A stretch of DNA of 58,370 nucleotides from an uncultured Opitutia bacterium (GTDB taxonomy: Bacteria > Verrucomicrobiota > Verrucomicrobiia > Opitutales > Opitutaceae): positions 1-58,370 of the forward strand of contig CAIJFT010000304.1 in NCBI GenBank assembly GCA_903820035.1. Reading direction: 5' to 3'. A program made the translations under genes and the position numbers. A model generated the notes under the pieces. The model saw only the letters and a list, made by a program, of their open reading frames with translations. It ran no database searches and was not told where the DNA came from. Below are positions 51,589 through 58,370 of the stretch, piece by piece. Within the stretch, counting starts at the first letter, position 1. Each line of letters begins with the position of its first letter.

Positions 51589-52800
51589 TCAGCTGCGGGT
51601 CTCCAAAGCGGGAAGTGAAACAAAAAAAGTCGAGCCTTCGCCTCGCCGGCTCTCAACCCAAATTTTCCCGCGCTGTCGCTCGAGTACGCGCTGCGCGATG
51701 GTGAGTCCGAGGCCCTCGCCGGGCGTGTCATCGGGATTCAACCGGTGGAAAATTTCAAAAATCTTGCTCTGGTGCTCGGCGGAGATGCCGACCCCGTTGT
51801 CTTGCACCGTGTACACCGCCTGATCGCCCTTCACTTCGCCGCGGATTGTCACGCGCAACAACCGCGCCGGATCCCGGTACTTGAGGGCGTTGTCGAGCAG
51901 GTTGGCGAAGACCTGTCCGGTCTGCACGTGGTCGGCCTGGCAGGTGGGCAGCGGGCCAATGTCGACCTCCGCCCTGGCTTGGTCGAGTTGGAAACGGGTG
52001 GCCGCGACCAAATCCTCCATCAGACCCCCGACGTTCAGCGGGCGGACCGACAGGGCGACGCGCCCAAGCCGCGAATAACGCAGCAGCCCGGCCAGCAGGG
52101 CCTCCATCTTGTGCACGCCCGCATTGATAAAGCGCAACGCCTGGGGAATCGCCACGTCCACCGGCTGGCGCAAGGGCTCCGCCGGCACCGGTCCGGGGCC
52201 CGCTGCGGCGATCGCCGTCCGGATCGCGTCGCAGGCGCGGTTAAGTTGCTTGCCGAAGCCCTGGACGTTTACCAGCGGCGAACGCAGATCGTGTGACACC
52301 GTGTACACGATCGCCTCGAGCTCCTTGTTTTTCTCCGCCAACTCCGCGGCCACCTGCTGCAATTCTTCCTCGTTGGCTTTGCGTTTCGTGATGTCGGTGC
52401 GGATCGCGATGAACTGCAGCGGCGCGCCGGCCTCGTCGAGGAAGGGATAGATGGTCGTTTCGACCCAGTAGCAGGTCCCGTCCTTGGCCCGGTTCCGGAT
52501 CTCGCCGTGCCACACCTGCCCCGCGGTGATCGTCGCCCAGAGGTTTTGGAAGAACGCCCGGGGGTGGTGGCCGGAGTTGATGATGCGGTGGTCCCGCCCG
52601 AGGAGTTCGTCCCGGCTATACTGGGAGATCGCGCAGAACTTGTCGTTCACGTGCGTGATCCGGCCCGCGGCGTCGGTGATGGCGACGATGGAGTGTTCGT
52701 CCAGCGCCGCCTTCACGTCGCGCAGCTCCTTCACCGTCTTGAACAAGTCGGTCTCCAGCCGCCGGCGGTCCGGGGTTAAGTCGTCGGGTGTAGGTACCAC
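51589..52800 (-). CDS. PAS-domain sensor histidine kinase
   Basis: A protein of about 403 aa. A PAS domain (residues about 30-140: HSIVAITDAAGRITHVNDKF, GRDHRIINSGHHP, RNRAKDGTCYWVETTIYPF) is followed by a short coiled coil. The HisKA H-box (VYTVSHDLRSPLVNV) and HATPase_c motifs (LLDNALKY, DNGVGI, GEGLGLTI) come next. No membrane segment is seen. The start is uncertain: no ATG is available near the domain boundary, and the GTG at 52800 (VPTPDDLTPDRRR) gives a sensible protein. It is the first gene of the four-gene module. Confidence 0.85.
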   Translation of the reverse strand: MVPTPDDLTPDRRRLETDLFKTVKELRDVKAALDEHSIVAITDAAGRITHVNDKFCAISQYSRDELLGRDHRIINSGHHPRAFFQNLWATITAGQVWHGEIRNRAKDGTCYWVETTIYPFLDEAGAPLQFIAIRTDITKRKANEEELQQVAAELAEKNKELEAIVYTVSHDLRSPLVNVQGFGKQLNRACDAIRTAIAAAGPGPVPAEPLRQPVDVAIPQALRFINAGVHKMEALLAGLLRYSRLGRVALSVRPLNVGGLMEDLVAATRFQLDQARAEVDIGPLPTCQADHVQTGQVFANLLDNALKYRDPARLLRVTIRGEVKGDQAVYTVQDNGVGISAEHQSKIFEIFHRLNPDDTPGEGLGLTIAQRVLERQRGKIWVESRRGEGSTFFVSLPALETRS

Positions 52801-52901
52801 ACTGTTACTGTCAGCGGCGTTCTTGTCCGGCGCAAGATTCCGCTTTCGCAAGTGGCGGGGCGGGGCGCCCGCTGCTGCGGCAGTCCCGCCGCCCGCCCGC
52901 G

Positions 52902-54350
52902 TTATTTTCCTTCCCGCGCCCACTGTTTCATCAATGCGATGTTCTTCTGCAATTCGGGGTTGGCCTTGCGCCCGACGTAGACGGCCATGTCGCTGTCGTA
53001 GCTGGATTCCGACTCGGGCGTGCGCCCGTGGTCGTCGGTCTGTTCCATCCAGCGATCCAAGCGCGAGCGCAGTTGCCGCAGCGTCGCGGCGTGGGCGGGA
53101 TCGGCGGCGAGATTGCGGATTTCCCAAGGGTCCGCCGCCAGCTCGTAGAGCTCCTCCGGCGCCCGGGTCGGCGCAAACAGCAGTCGCTGCACGTCGTCGA
53201 GTTGGCCGGCCGCTTCCGCGGCGCGCACGGCGATCACGCCTGGCTTGTGATCCTTGTAGGCGTTGGGCTGCAGGTGGGGGCGAAGCGGTAGAAAGTTGCG
53301 GATGTATTTGAAGCGCTCCGTACGCACGCTCCGGATATGATCGACGGTTTCGTCTGCCCGGTCGCGCGCGGAAAAGACCGCTTCCCTCGGCCGGTAGTCC
53401 GAGGCCAAGGCGTTGCGCGCTTGCATCAGCGCGGGCCGGGGAATACCGGCGAGCGCCAGCGACATCGCGGCGAGATCGATTTGCTCGATCAAGTCTTTGC
53501 GCCGCTGGCCCGGCGCGAGACCCGGGCCGCGCATGACAAAGGGAATGTGCGTGCCTTCGTCGTAGAGGAATTGTTTGCCGCGGGCGTGGCTCACCCCGTG
53601 ATCGGAGATAAAGCAGACGATCGTCTGCTCGAGGATGCCCTCCTTTTCCAACCGGGCCAGGATCTCGCCGATCTGCCGGTCGGTGATACGCACGGCGTCG
53701 AGCGTGGCCGCCCAGTCTTCGAGCACGCCCGGCGTCCGGGGGTAGTAGGGCGGGAGCGGCAGTTTCTCCGTCGGCGTGGAGTCACCGAGTTGTTGCCGCG
53801 CCTTGGCAAGCTCCGCGGGCAGGTCGCGGGTTTTGCCGCCGAGCAATTGAATCTGGGCGAAGAAGGCTTGTCCGGGCTTACGGCCCGACCAGTCCGTGCC
53901 GTCGTAAACGTGGGGATCAAATTCAAAATTATAGTCCGTCTTTCCTTTGCGTTGAGCCGGATAGTAACCGCCGTTGGCGGTGTAGTAGCCCGCGGCCTGG
54001 AAGAGCCGGGGCACCAACTCGACTCCGGGCGCGAGGTGGATTTTCTCCCGGCCGACGCCGCTGCGGTGATTCTGCGCGCCGATACTCGTCTGATACATAC
54101 CGGTGATGAGCGCGGAACGGGCCGGGGAGCAGATCGGCCCGGTGGTAAAAGCCCGCTCGAACAGCGTTCCCTCCCGGGCCAGCCGATCAACGTTGGGCGT
54201 CTGGATTACCTTTTCGCCGTAACACCCGAAGTGCGGTGACATATCCTCGGCGACGAGCCAGAGAATGTTCGGTTTTTCGCGACGCGGGGTCTCCGCCGCG
54301 AACAGGGTCACCGTGAGCGAAAGGAGTATGAGAGGGGTAAGTGATTTCAT
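52902..54350 (-). CDS. secreted type I sulfatase
   Basis: A 482-aa exported arylsulfatase-family enzyme with a signal peptide (MKSLTPLILLSLTVTLFAAE). The formylglycine site is Cys-type, CSPARSALITG (Cys74), in the consensus C-x-P-x-R. Metal-site residues are at AEDMSPHFGCYG and FISDHGVSHARGKQ. Verrucomicrobia use many such enzymes to desulfate polysaccharides; the specific substrate is unknown. Activation needs an FGE or anaerobic sulfatase-maturing enzyme; neither is evident nearby apart from the FGE-fold NirV. It is a single gene, convergent with nothing. Confidence 0.9.
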   Translation of the reverse strand: MKSLTPLILLSLTVTLFAAETPRREKPNILWLVAEDMSPHFGCYGEKVIQTPNVDRLAREGTLFERAFTTGPICSPARSALITGMYQTSIGAQNHRSGVGREKIHLAPGVELVPRLFQAAGYYTANGGYYPAQRKGKTDYNFEFDPHVYDGTDWSGRKPGQAFFAQIQLLGGKTRDLPAELAKARQQLGDSTPTEKLPLPPYYPRTPGVLEDWAATLDAVRITDRQIGEILARLEKEGILEQTIVCFISDHGVSHARGKQFLYDEGTHIPFVMRGPGLAPGQRRKDLIEQIDLAAMSLALAGIPRPALMQARNALASDYRPREAVFSARDRADETVDHIRSVRTERFKYIRNFLPLRPHLQPNAYKDHKPGVIAVRAAEAAGQLDDVQRLLFAPTRAPEELYELAADPWEIRNLAADPAHAATLRQLRSRLDRWMEQTDDHGRTPESESSYDSDMAVYVGRKANPELQKNIALMKQWAREGK

Positions 54351-54717
54351 GATCCGGTCCCGACGCTGCCATGTTTCAGGAGTTTTGTCTGTAGTCGGTG
54401 ATGGCCACCCGGCGCAGTTCAGCGTTGCGGGGCCGGCCGCTCCTAGTCCGGACTTGGCGGGATTGGGCTACTCTGGCGGGCGCGGAGGATGGATGTTTTA
54501 GTCTCCCTAAGTCGGTCGCGCATTTGGCCGGGATTGCGGGGGTGGTCGCGAGAATCGGGCCGAATGCGCCGAAGTCAGGGTGGGGGTGGAGAGCGTCGTC
54601 GGGTCCGAAATCGACGGACTCGTGCACAAGCCCTGAGCCGGGCGCAGAAGACCCGATCATTTCTGACGCCTGCCTTCTGACTGAGCGGTCGGGGGGTGTG
54701 AATATGTGAGTAAGTTT
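54351..54717. other. intergenic region between sulfatase and cell-division cluster
   Basis: About 370 bases separate the divergent sulfatase and mraZ genes. Short open frames here have no recognisable product. No tRNA or structured RNA could be supported by eye. Confidence 0.45.
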
Positions 54718-54764
54718 TGGGGGATTTCGGGGGTCTAGTCTTGACGATTGGGGGTTAAAATGGG
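54718..54764 (+). promoter_or_regulatory. candidate MraZ-box array and promoter of the dcw cluster
   Basis: G-rich repeats of the TGGG type occur in phase: TGGGGG at 54718, CGGGGG at 54728, TGGGGG at 54749 and TGGG at 54761, spaced by about 10, 21 and 12 bases. MraZ binds arrays of TGGGN-type direct repeats spaced by one helical turn upstream of its own gene. A TTGACG hexamer (54741) lies within the array as a possible -35. Confidence 0.5.
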
Positions 54765-54805
54765 TTGAAATGCAGCGTTTTGGGGCGCTTCGCGTCCCTC
54801 TCCCC

Positions 54806-55258
54806 ATGGCACAGTCAGGCAAATCGATCTATACGGGCCTTTTTCGGCACACGTTGGACGACAAGGGTCGACTCACGATCCCGTCGGGTTGGCGGGCTGC
54901 GCACGCAGCGGAAGACACGTTTCTCGCGACCCCGCATCCGGATGGTTACATCGCGGTGCTGCCGCCGTCCGAGGTGGAGAAGCTGCACGATAAGTTTTCG
55001 GCGATGAAGCTCAGCGACGCGTCGGCCCAGGCGTTTGCGGCGCGGTTCTTCTCCCAGACGCAAAGTTTTTCCTTCGACAAGTCCGGCCGCGCCGGCCTCA
55101 CGGCCGAGTTGCTAAAGCACGCGGGCATCGAAAAAGACGCGGTGCTCGTCGGCTCGCTGACGAAGTTCAACATCTACAATCCGGCCCGCTGGCAGCAGGA
55201 GGAGGCGCGGACCGCCGGCGACAACTTCGGCGACCTCATGCGCCGTCTGGACATTTAA
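54806..55258 (+). CDS. mraZ: transcriptional regulator MraZ
   Basis: A 150-aa protein with two AbrB-like half-domains: YTGLFRHTLDDKGRLTIPSG and, in the second half, QSFSFDKSGRAGLTAELLKHAG with VLVGSLTKFNIYNPARW. It is the usual first gene of the division and cell-wall cluster and represses it by binding its promoter. The ATG at 54806 gives the standard N-terminus; an ATG at 54770 would add 12 residues that overlap the promoter area. Confidence 0.93.
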   Translation: MAQSGKSIYTGLFRHTLDDKGRLTIPSGWRAAHAAEDTFLATPHPDGYIAVLPPSEVEKLHDKFSAMKLSDASAQAFAARFFSQTQSFSFDKSGRAGLTAELLKHAGIEKDAVLVGSLTKFNIYNPARWQQEEARTAGDNFGDLMRRLDI

Positions 55259-55332
55259 GCGCATCCGCCGCCATGGGCACCACCGCCAACCGTTATTCCC
55301 GCCGTTTCGGCGCGGGCATCTGACCGCCATTC

Positions 55333-55578
55333 ATGCGCCGTCCCGTCAAAGTGAAAGCCCGTGCCACCAGCGCCGTCCTGCGCCGCGCCGCCGTGATTGC
55401 GACCCCCGCCGTCCGGCGCCCGTTTCCGGCGTGGATCGTGGCCGACGAGGGTGGGCTGGCGTTTCCGGCCCGGACGGCGGTAACCACCCGGGTCCGCGAC
55501 GGGCTGGTGCTGCGTCAGGTATCCAAAAAAAAAGACAGCGCGGCCGTGCGCTCCCGCCATGTTTGCCGCGCGCGATGA
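55333..55578 (+). CDS. small basic hypothetical ORF between mraZ and rsmH
   Basis: An 81-codon frame encoding a very basic protein ([20 protein letters not shown], ending SRHVCRAR). Third codon positions are strongly G/C as in neighbouring genes, which supports coding, and it overlaps the start of rsmH by 20 bases. No domain is recognisable and no clear ribosome site precedes it. Confidence 0.4.
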   Translation: MRRPVKVKARATSAVLRRAAVIATPAVRRPFPAWIVADEGGLAFPARTAVTTRVRDGLVLRQVSKKKDSAAVRSRHVCRAR

Positions 55579-56515
55579 ATTTCCCCCCGTCGTCATGACC
55601 CCTGGACACCAGCCGGTGATGCTGCGCGAGGTCCTGACGTTGCTGGCGCCACGGCCCGGCGGGCGCTACCTGGACTGCACCTTCGGTGGCGGCGGTCACA
55701 CCCGCGCGCTGCTCGAGGCCGCGGCCGGCACGACGGTCGTGGCGCTGGACCGCGACCCCGCCGCGGTCGCGCGGGCCGGGGCACTGCAGGCGGAGTTCGC
55801 CGGCCGCCTGACGCTGATCGATACCGACTTCGGCCGGCTGGCGGACATCCCCGAGCGGGCGTTCGACGGCATCCTGTTCGATCTCGGGGTATCGTCTTTC
55901 CAACTCGACGAGACGGAGCGCGGCTTTTCTTTCCGTCACGATGCCCCTGCGGACATGCGCATGGACCCGCGTCGCGGCGTGCCGGCGGGCCTCTGGCTGG
56001 AGACCGCAACGGAGGACATGCTGGTGCGGGCGGTGCGCGATTTCGGCGAAGAACAACACTGGCGCCGCGTGGTGCGCGCCATCGTGGCCGCACGCGGCGG
56101 CGGGGCCCTGGCGCGCACCACCTCACTCTCCGCGGTGATCGCGGAGGCGATCCCGGCCCGGGATCGCCACACGTCCCGGATCCATCCGGCGACGCGGGCT
56201 TTTCAGGGTATCCGGATCGCCGTCAATGACGAGATCGGCGCGATCGAGCGCGCCCTGCCGGCGGCGTTTGATCGGCTGGTGTCCGGGGGCGTCCTCGCCG
56301 TGATCAGCTTCCACTCGCTCGAGGACCGGCCGGTAAAACAGTTTGTCCGTCGCATGTGCGGCCAGCCCGAGAGTGCCGACGACCACCGCCCGCAGGATTT
56401 CCGGGTGGCATTCGCGGCGCCGCTCACCCGCAAGCCGCTCACGCCGGCGGACGACGAGATCGCCGCCAATCCCCGCAGTCGCTCGGCCAAATTACGCGCC
56501 CTGCGCCGGCTTTGA
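55559..56515 (+). CDS. rsmH: 16S rRNA (cytosine-1402-N4)-methyltransferase
   Basis: A 318-aa SAM-dependent methyltransferase (MraW) acting on 16S rRNA C1402. Motifs are [28 protein letters not shown] (SAM loop), [47 protein letters not shown] and [14 protein letters not shown]. An alternative ATG at 55595 ([10 protein letters not shown]) would give 306 aa; neither start has a strong ribosome site. It is the second conserved gene of the cluster. Confidence 0.94.
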   Translation: MFAARDEFPPVVMTPGHQPVMLREVLTLLAPRPGGRYLDCTFGGGGHTRALLEAAAGTTVVALDRDPAAVARAGALQAEFAGRLTLIDTDFGRLADIPERAFDGILFDLGVSSFQLDETERGFSFRHDAPADMRMDPRRGVPAGLWLETATEDMLVRAVRDFGEEQHWRRVVRAIVAARGGGALARTTSLSAVIAEAIPARDRHTSRIHPATRAFQGIRIAVNDEIGAIERALPAAFDRLVSGGVLAVISFHSLEDRPVKQFVRRMCGQPESADDHRPQDFRVAFAAPLTRKPLTPADDEIAANPRSRSAKLRALRRL

Positions 56516-56548
56516 GCCGGCCGTCGATCCCTGCACTCCCTTTCGCCG

Positions 56549-56941
56549 ATGCAAAAGAACTCCCAAGCCTTCGTAAACCAGCTGCTCGTGTGCGTGCTGG
56601 TTACCATGACGTTCGGCGGGTCCATCGGCCTCGGCACCGTCTGGGTGCGTCACCAGAATTCACTTACAGCAAAGGCCAACCGCGACCTCGCGGCGCGCAT
56701 CGCGGAGGTCGAGCGCCGCTGTGATGAGATGACGACCCTCATCCAGGGCGAGCAGCGGCCGGAAATCCTGCGTACCCGCAACGTGGGGATGCGCCTCGGC
56801 CTGGTGCCGATGAACGAGGTGACGGTCGTCCACGTGGCGGAAAATGTCACCGACCGGCTGGTCGAACGAGCCAACCGCGAACTCTCCAACACCGACCGGG
56901 CGCGGACGCCGTTCGTGTCGTTTAAACTCGCCCAGCGCTGA
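56549..56941 (+). CDS. ftsL: FtsL-like division protein
   Basis: A 130-aa bitopic protein with a short cytoplasmic N-terminus and one membrane helix (LLVCVLVTMTFGGSIGLGTV). A periplasmic coiled coil follows (LTAKANRDLAARIAEVERRC), then a tail. Size, topology and position between rsmH and the transpeptidase gene are those of FtsL, whose sequence is poorly conserved. The symbol rests mainly on synteny. Confidence 0.72.
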   Translation: MQKNSQAFVNQLLVCVLVTMTFGGSIGLGTVWVRHQNSLTAKANRDLAARIAEVERRCDEMTTLIQGEQRPEILRTRNVGMRLGLVPMNEVTVVHVAENVTDRLVERANRELSNTDRARTPFVSFKLAQR

Positions 56942-56946
56942 CGCCG

Positions 56947-58370
56947 ATGTCGAAGGGCTTCGCCTCGAGCTCCCGTATCATCCTCCTGTCGACCGGACTC
57001 TTCGTCTGTTTCGGCGGGCTGGCGATGCGTCTCGTCTGGCTGCATGTCGTCGACCGGGATTCGCTGCTCAAGACCATCACCAAGGCCCGCTCGCAGCTGA
57101 TTCCCGAAAAGGCGCGGCGGGGGGACATTCGCGATGCCCGGGGCGCGATCCTCGCGACCAGCAGTTCCAAGCTCATCCTTGGCGTGGATCCACAAGCGTT
57201 GCGGCCGCAGGATGAAAAAAAGTGGCCGCAGTTGGCGGCTCTGATCGGCCTGCCGGAAGCCGAACTCGGCCGGATCTTCCGCACGAAGTACCGCGAGCCT
57301 GGCGCCTCGGGCAAGGGTGGGGCGGTGAAGGCCGGGACAGCGGTGGTGCAGATTAAATTTGCGACCGACGAAGCGGCGGCGGAGCCGGCGGCCGGCGAAG
57401 ACGAGGATGATTCCGACCTGGATCCGACTCCCGATGAAAAGGGCCGGCGGGCGATCCGCTGGACGAAATTACGCGAGGATGTGACGGAGTTGCTTTACCT
57501 CGAGGTGCAAAAGCTGGGGATCAAGGGGGTCTACGGCGACCGCGTTTATCACCGCGCCTATCCGAACAACCAGCTCGCCGCGCACATTCTCGGCTACGTG
57601 AACAAGCAGCAGGAGGCCGCCGCCGGCATCGAGGCCAACCTGGATTTCTTTCTCCGTGGCCAGCAGGGTTGGCGGGTCGGCGAACGCGACGGCCGCGGCG
57701 GCGAGCTGCCGCAGTTTTTGACCCGCCAGGTGCCGCCTTCGCACGGTTTCAGCGTGTTGCTCTCGATTGATCTGATCGTGCAGGATATCGTGGAGCAGGA
57801 ACTGGCTTTCATCGCGGACAAGTTTCAGCCGCTGAAGGCATCGATCATTGTGAGCGACCCGCGCACCGGGTTCATCCTCGGGATGGGCAACTACCCGACC
57901 TTCAACCCCAACGACTATAACAAGGTGCCGAAGGAGGAGATGGCGCGGATGAAAAATACGGCGGTGGCCGACATCTACGAGCCGGGTTCGGTATTCAAGA
58001 TCGTGGCCGCCTCCGGCGCGCTCGAGGAGCGGTTGGTCACGCCGGCCTCGACCTTTGACTGCTCGCAGGAGCGGATCACGCGCGGCGCCCGCAACTACAA
58101 GTTGCCCGGGGAAGACCATAAGATGGGCGTGCTTACCGTGTCTGAGATCATCAGCCACTCCAGCAACCGCGGCGCGGCGCAGCTCGGATTGGCTTTGGGC
58201 GAGGAGCGCTTGGACAAGTACGCCCGCGCCTTCGGCTTCGGGGCCAAGCTGGGTTTCCCGGTCGGCGGTGAGGTCAGCGGGATCCTGCACCCCTACAAAA
58301 AATGGAATCTTAACGACATCGTGATCATCCCGATGGGTCATACGGTTTCGGCCACGGTCCTGCAGATGCA
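56947..58370 (+). CDS. ftsI: division-specific penicillin-binding protein, partial (cut by window end)
   Basis: The frame starts MSKGFASSSRIILLSTG and stays open to the window end (474 codons). A membrane anchor (ILLSTGLFVCFGGLAMRLVW) is followed by the PBP dimerisation domain (RRGDIRDARGAILA, RAYPNNQLAAHILGYVN, GIEANLDFFLRGQQG). The transpeptidase domain then begins, with the catalytic EPGSVFKIVAA (S-x-x-K) and SHSSNRG (S-x-N). The KTG triad motif lies beyond the window. An acidic insertion (EPAAGEDEDDSDLDPTPDE) in the dimerisation domain is unusual. It starts 5 bases after the ftsL-like gene. Confidence 0.93.
   Translation, partial: MSKGFASSSRIILLSTGLFVCFGGLAMRLVWLHVVDRDSLLKTITKARSQLIPEKARRGDIRDARGAILATSSSKLILGVDPQALRPQDEKKWPQLAALIGLPEAELGRIFRTKYREPGASGKGGAVKAGTAVVQIKFATDEAAAEPAAGEDEDDSDLDPTPDEKGRRAIRWTKLREDVTELLYLEVQKLGIKGVYGDRVYHRAYPNNQLAAHILGYVNKQQEAAAGIEANLDFFLRGQQGWRVGERDGRGGELPQFLTRQVPPSHGFSVLLSIDLIVQDIVEQELAFIADKFQPLKASIIVSDPRTGFILGMGNYPTFNPNDYNKVPKEEMARMKNTAVADIYEPGSVFKIVAASGALEERLVTPASTFDCSQERITRGARNYKLPGEDHKMGVLTVSEIISHSSNRGAAQLGLALGEERLDKYARAFGFGAKLGFPVGGEVSGILHPYKKWNLNDIVIIPMGHTVSATVLQM

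Overview
The window is GC-rich chromosomal DNA in which nearly every gene uses G/C-ending codons. The gene content suggests a facultatively anaerobic Gram-negative bacterium, most likely of the Verrucomicrobiota (Opitutaceae-like). That placement is inferred from gene order and protein flavour (a dcw cluster with mraZ-rsmH-ftsL-ftsI, PFOR, TonB, sulfatase, CuA-type oxidase and NirK) and is not proven. No rRNA, tRNA, CRISPR array, insertion sequence or prophage was seen.

Layout. (1) 1-6645: the start of a malic enzyme gene (minus), then an operon of pyruvate:ferredoxin oxidoreductase, a dihydroorotate-dehydrogenase-like flavoprotein and a GltD-like NAD(P)H/FAD oxidoreductase. (2) 6769-9246: small membrane and stress proteins (minus) and a zinc-ligand-depleted DksA relative. 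(3) 9462-16182: haem genes hemN and hemG, a second copy of the DHOD-like gene, a SulP anion transporter and a TonB protein. (4) 16346-19050: a small Cys-rich protein, a CoA-transferase and a PocR/AraC regulator. (5) 19372-29339: two divergent transcription units that look like a complete but unfamiliar polyprenoid-cyclising pathway. It has a DUF116-like/polyprenyl synthase fusion, two prenyltransferase/squalene-cyclase-repeat proteins (one with an intact DxDD class II motif), a radical SAM enzyme, a diferredoxin, a small CHC protein, a CobW GTPase, a GcvH-like lipoyl-carrier-like protein and a NifS-type cysteine desulfurase.

(6) 29589-48498: a denitrification/nitric-oxide island. It carries a RIC Fe-S repair protein, a mono-haem protein, an operon for a CuA-containing haem-copper enzyme whose active-site Tyr is replaced by Gln (eNOR-like NO reductase) together with a degenerate second subunit-I homologue and a cytochrome b/ferredoxin/MvhD-like fusion, a B12-dependent ribonucleotide reductase, a YwiC-like protein, nirK with a fused cytochrome c, nirV, a SCO protein, a porin, a DUF2249 protein and a Dnr/Fnr-type regulator. 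Three near-perfect FNR/Dnr boxes precede RIC, the NOR-like operon and nirK. Each lies exactly 36 bp upstream of a candidate -10 element, and together they tie the island into one regulon and help fix two start codons. Nitrite would go to NO (NirK) and NO to N2O (eNOR-like); no nosZ is present here.

(7) 48662-52800: a Cys-rich hypothetical protein and a four-gene, tightly packed two-component module. (8) 52902-54350: a secreted sulfatase. (9) 54718-58370: the beginning of the division/cell-wall cluster (mraZ, small ORF, rsmH, ftsL-like, ftsI truncated by the window end). A dispersed repeat of about 60 bp occurs in three intergenic regions (9253, 12021, 19309).
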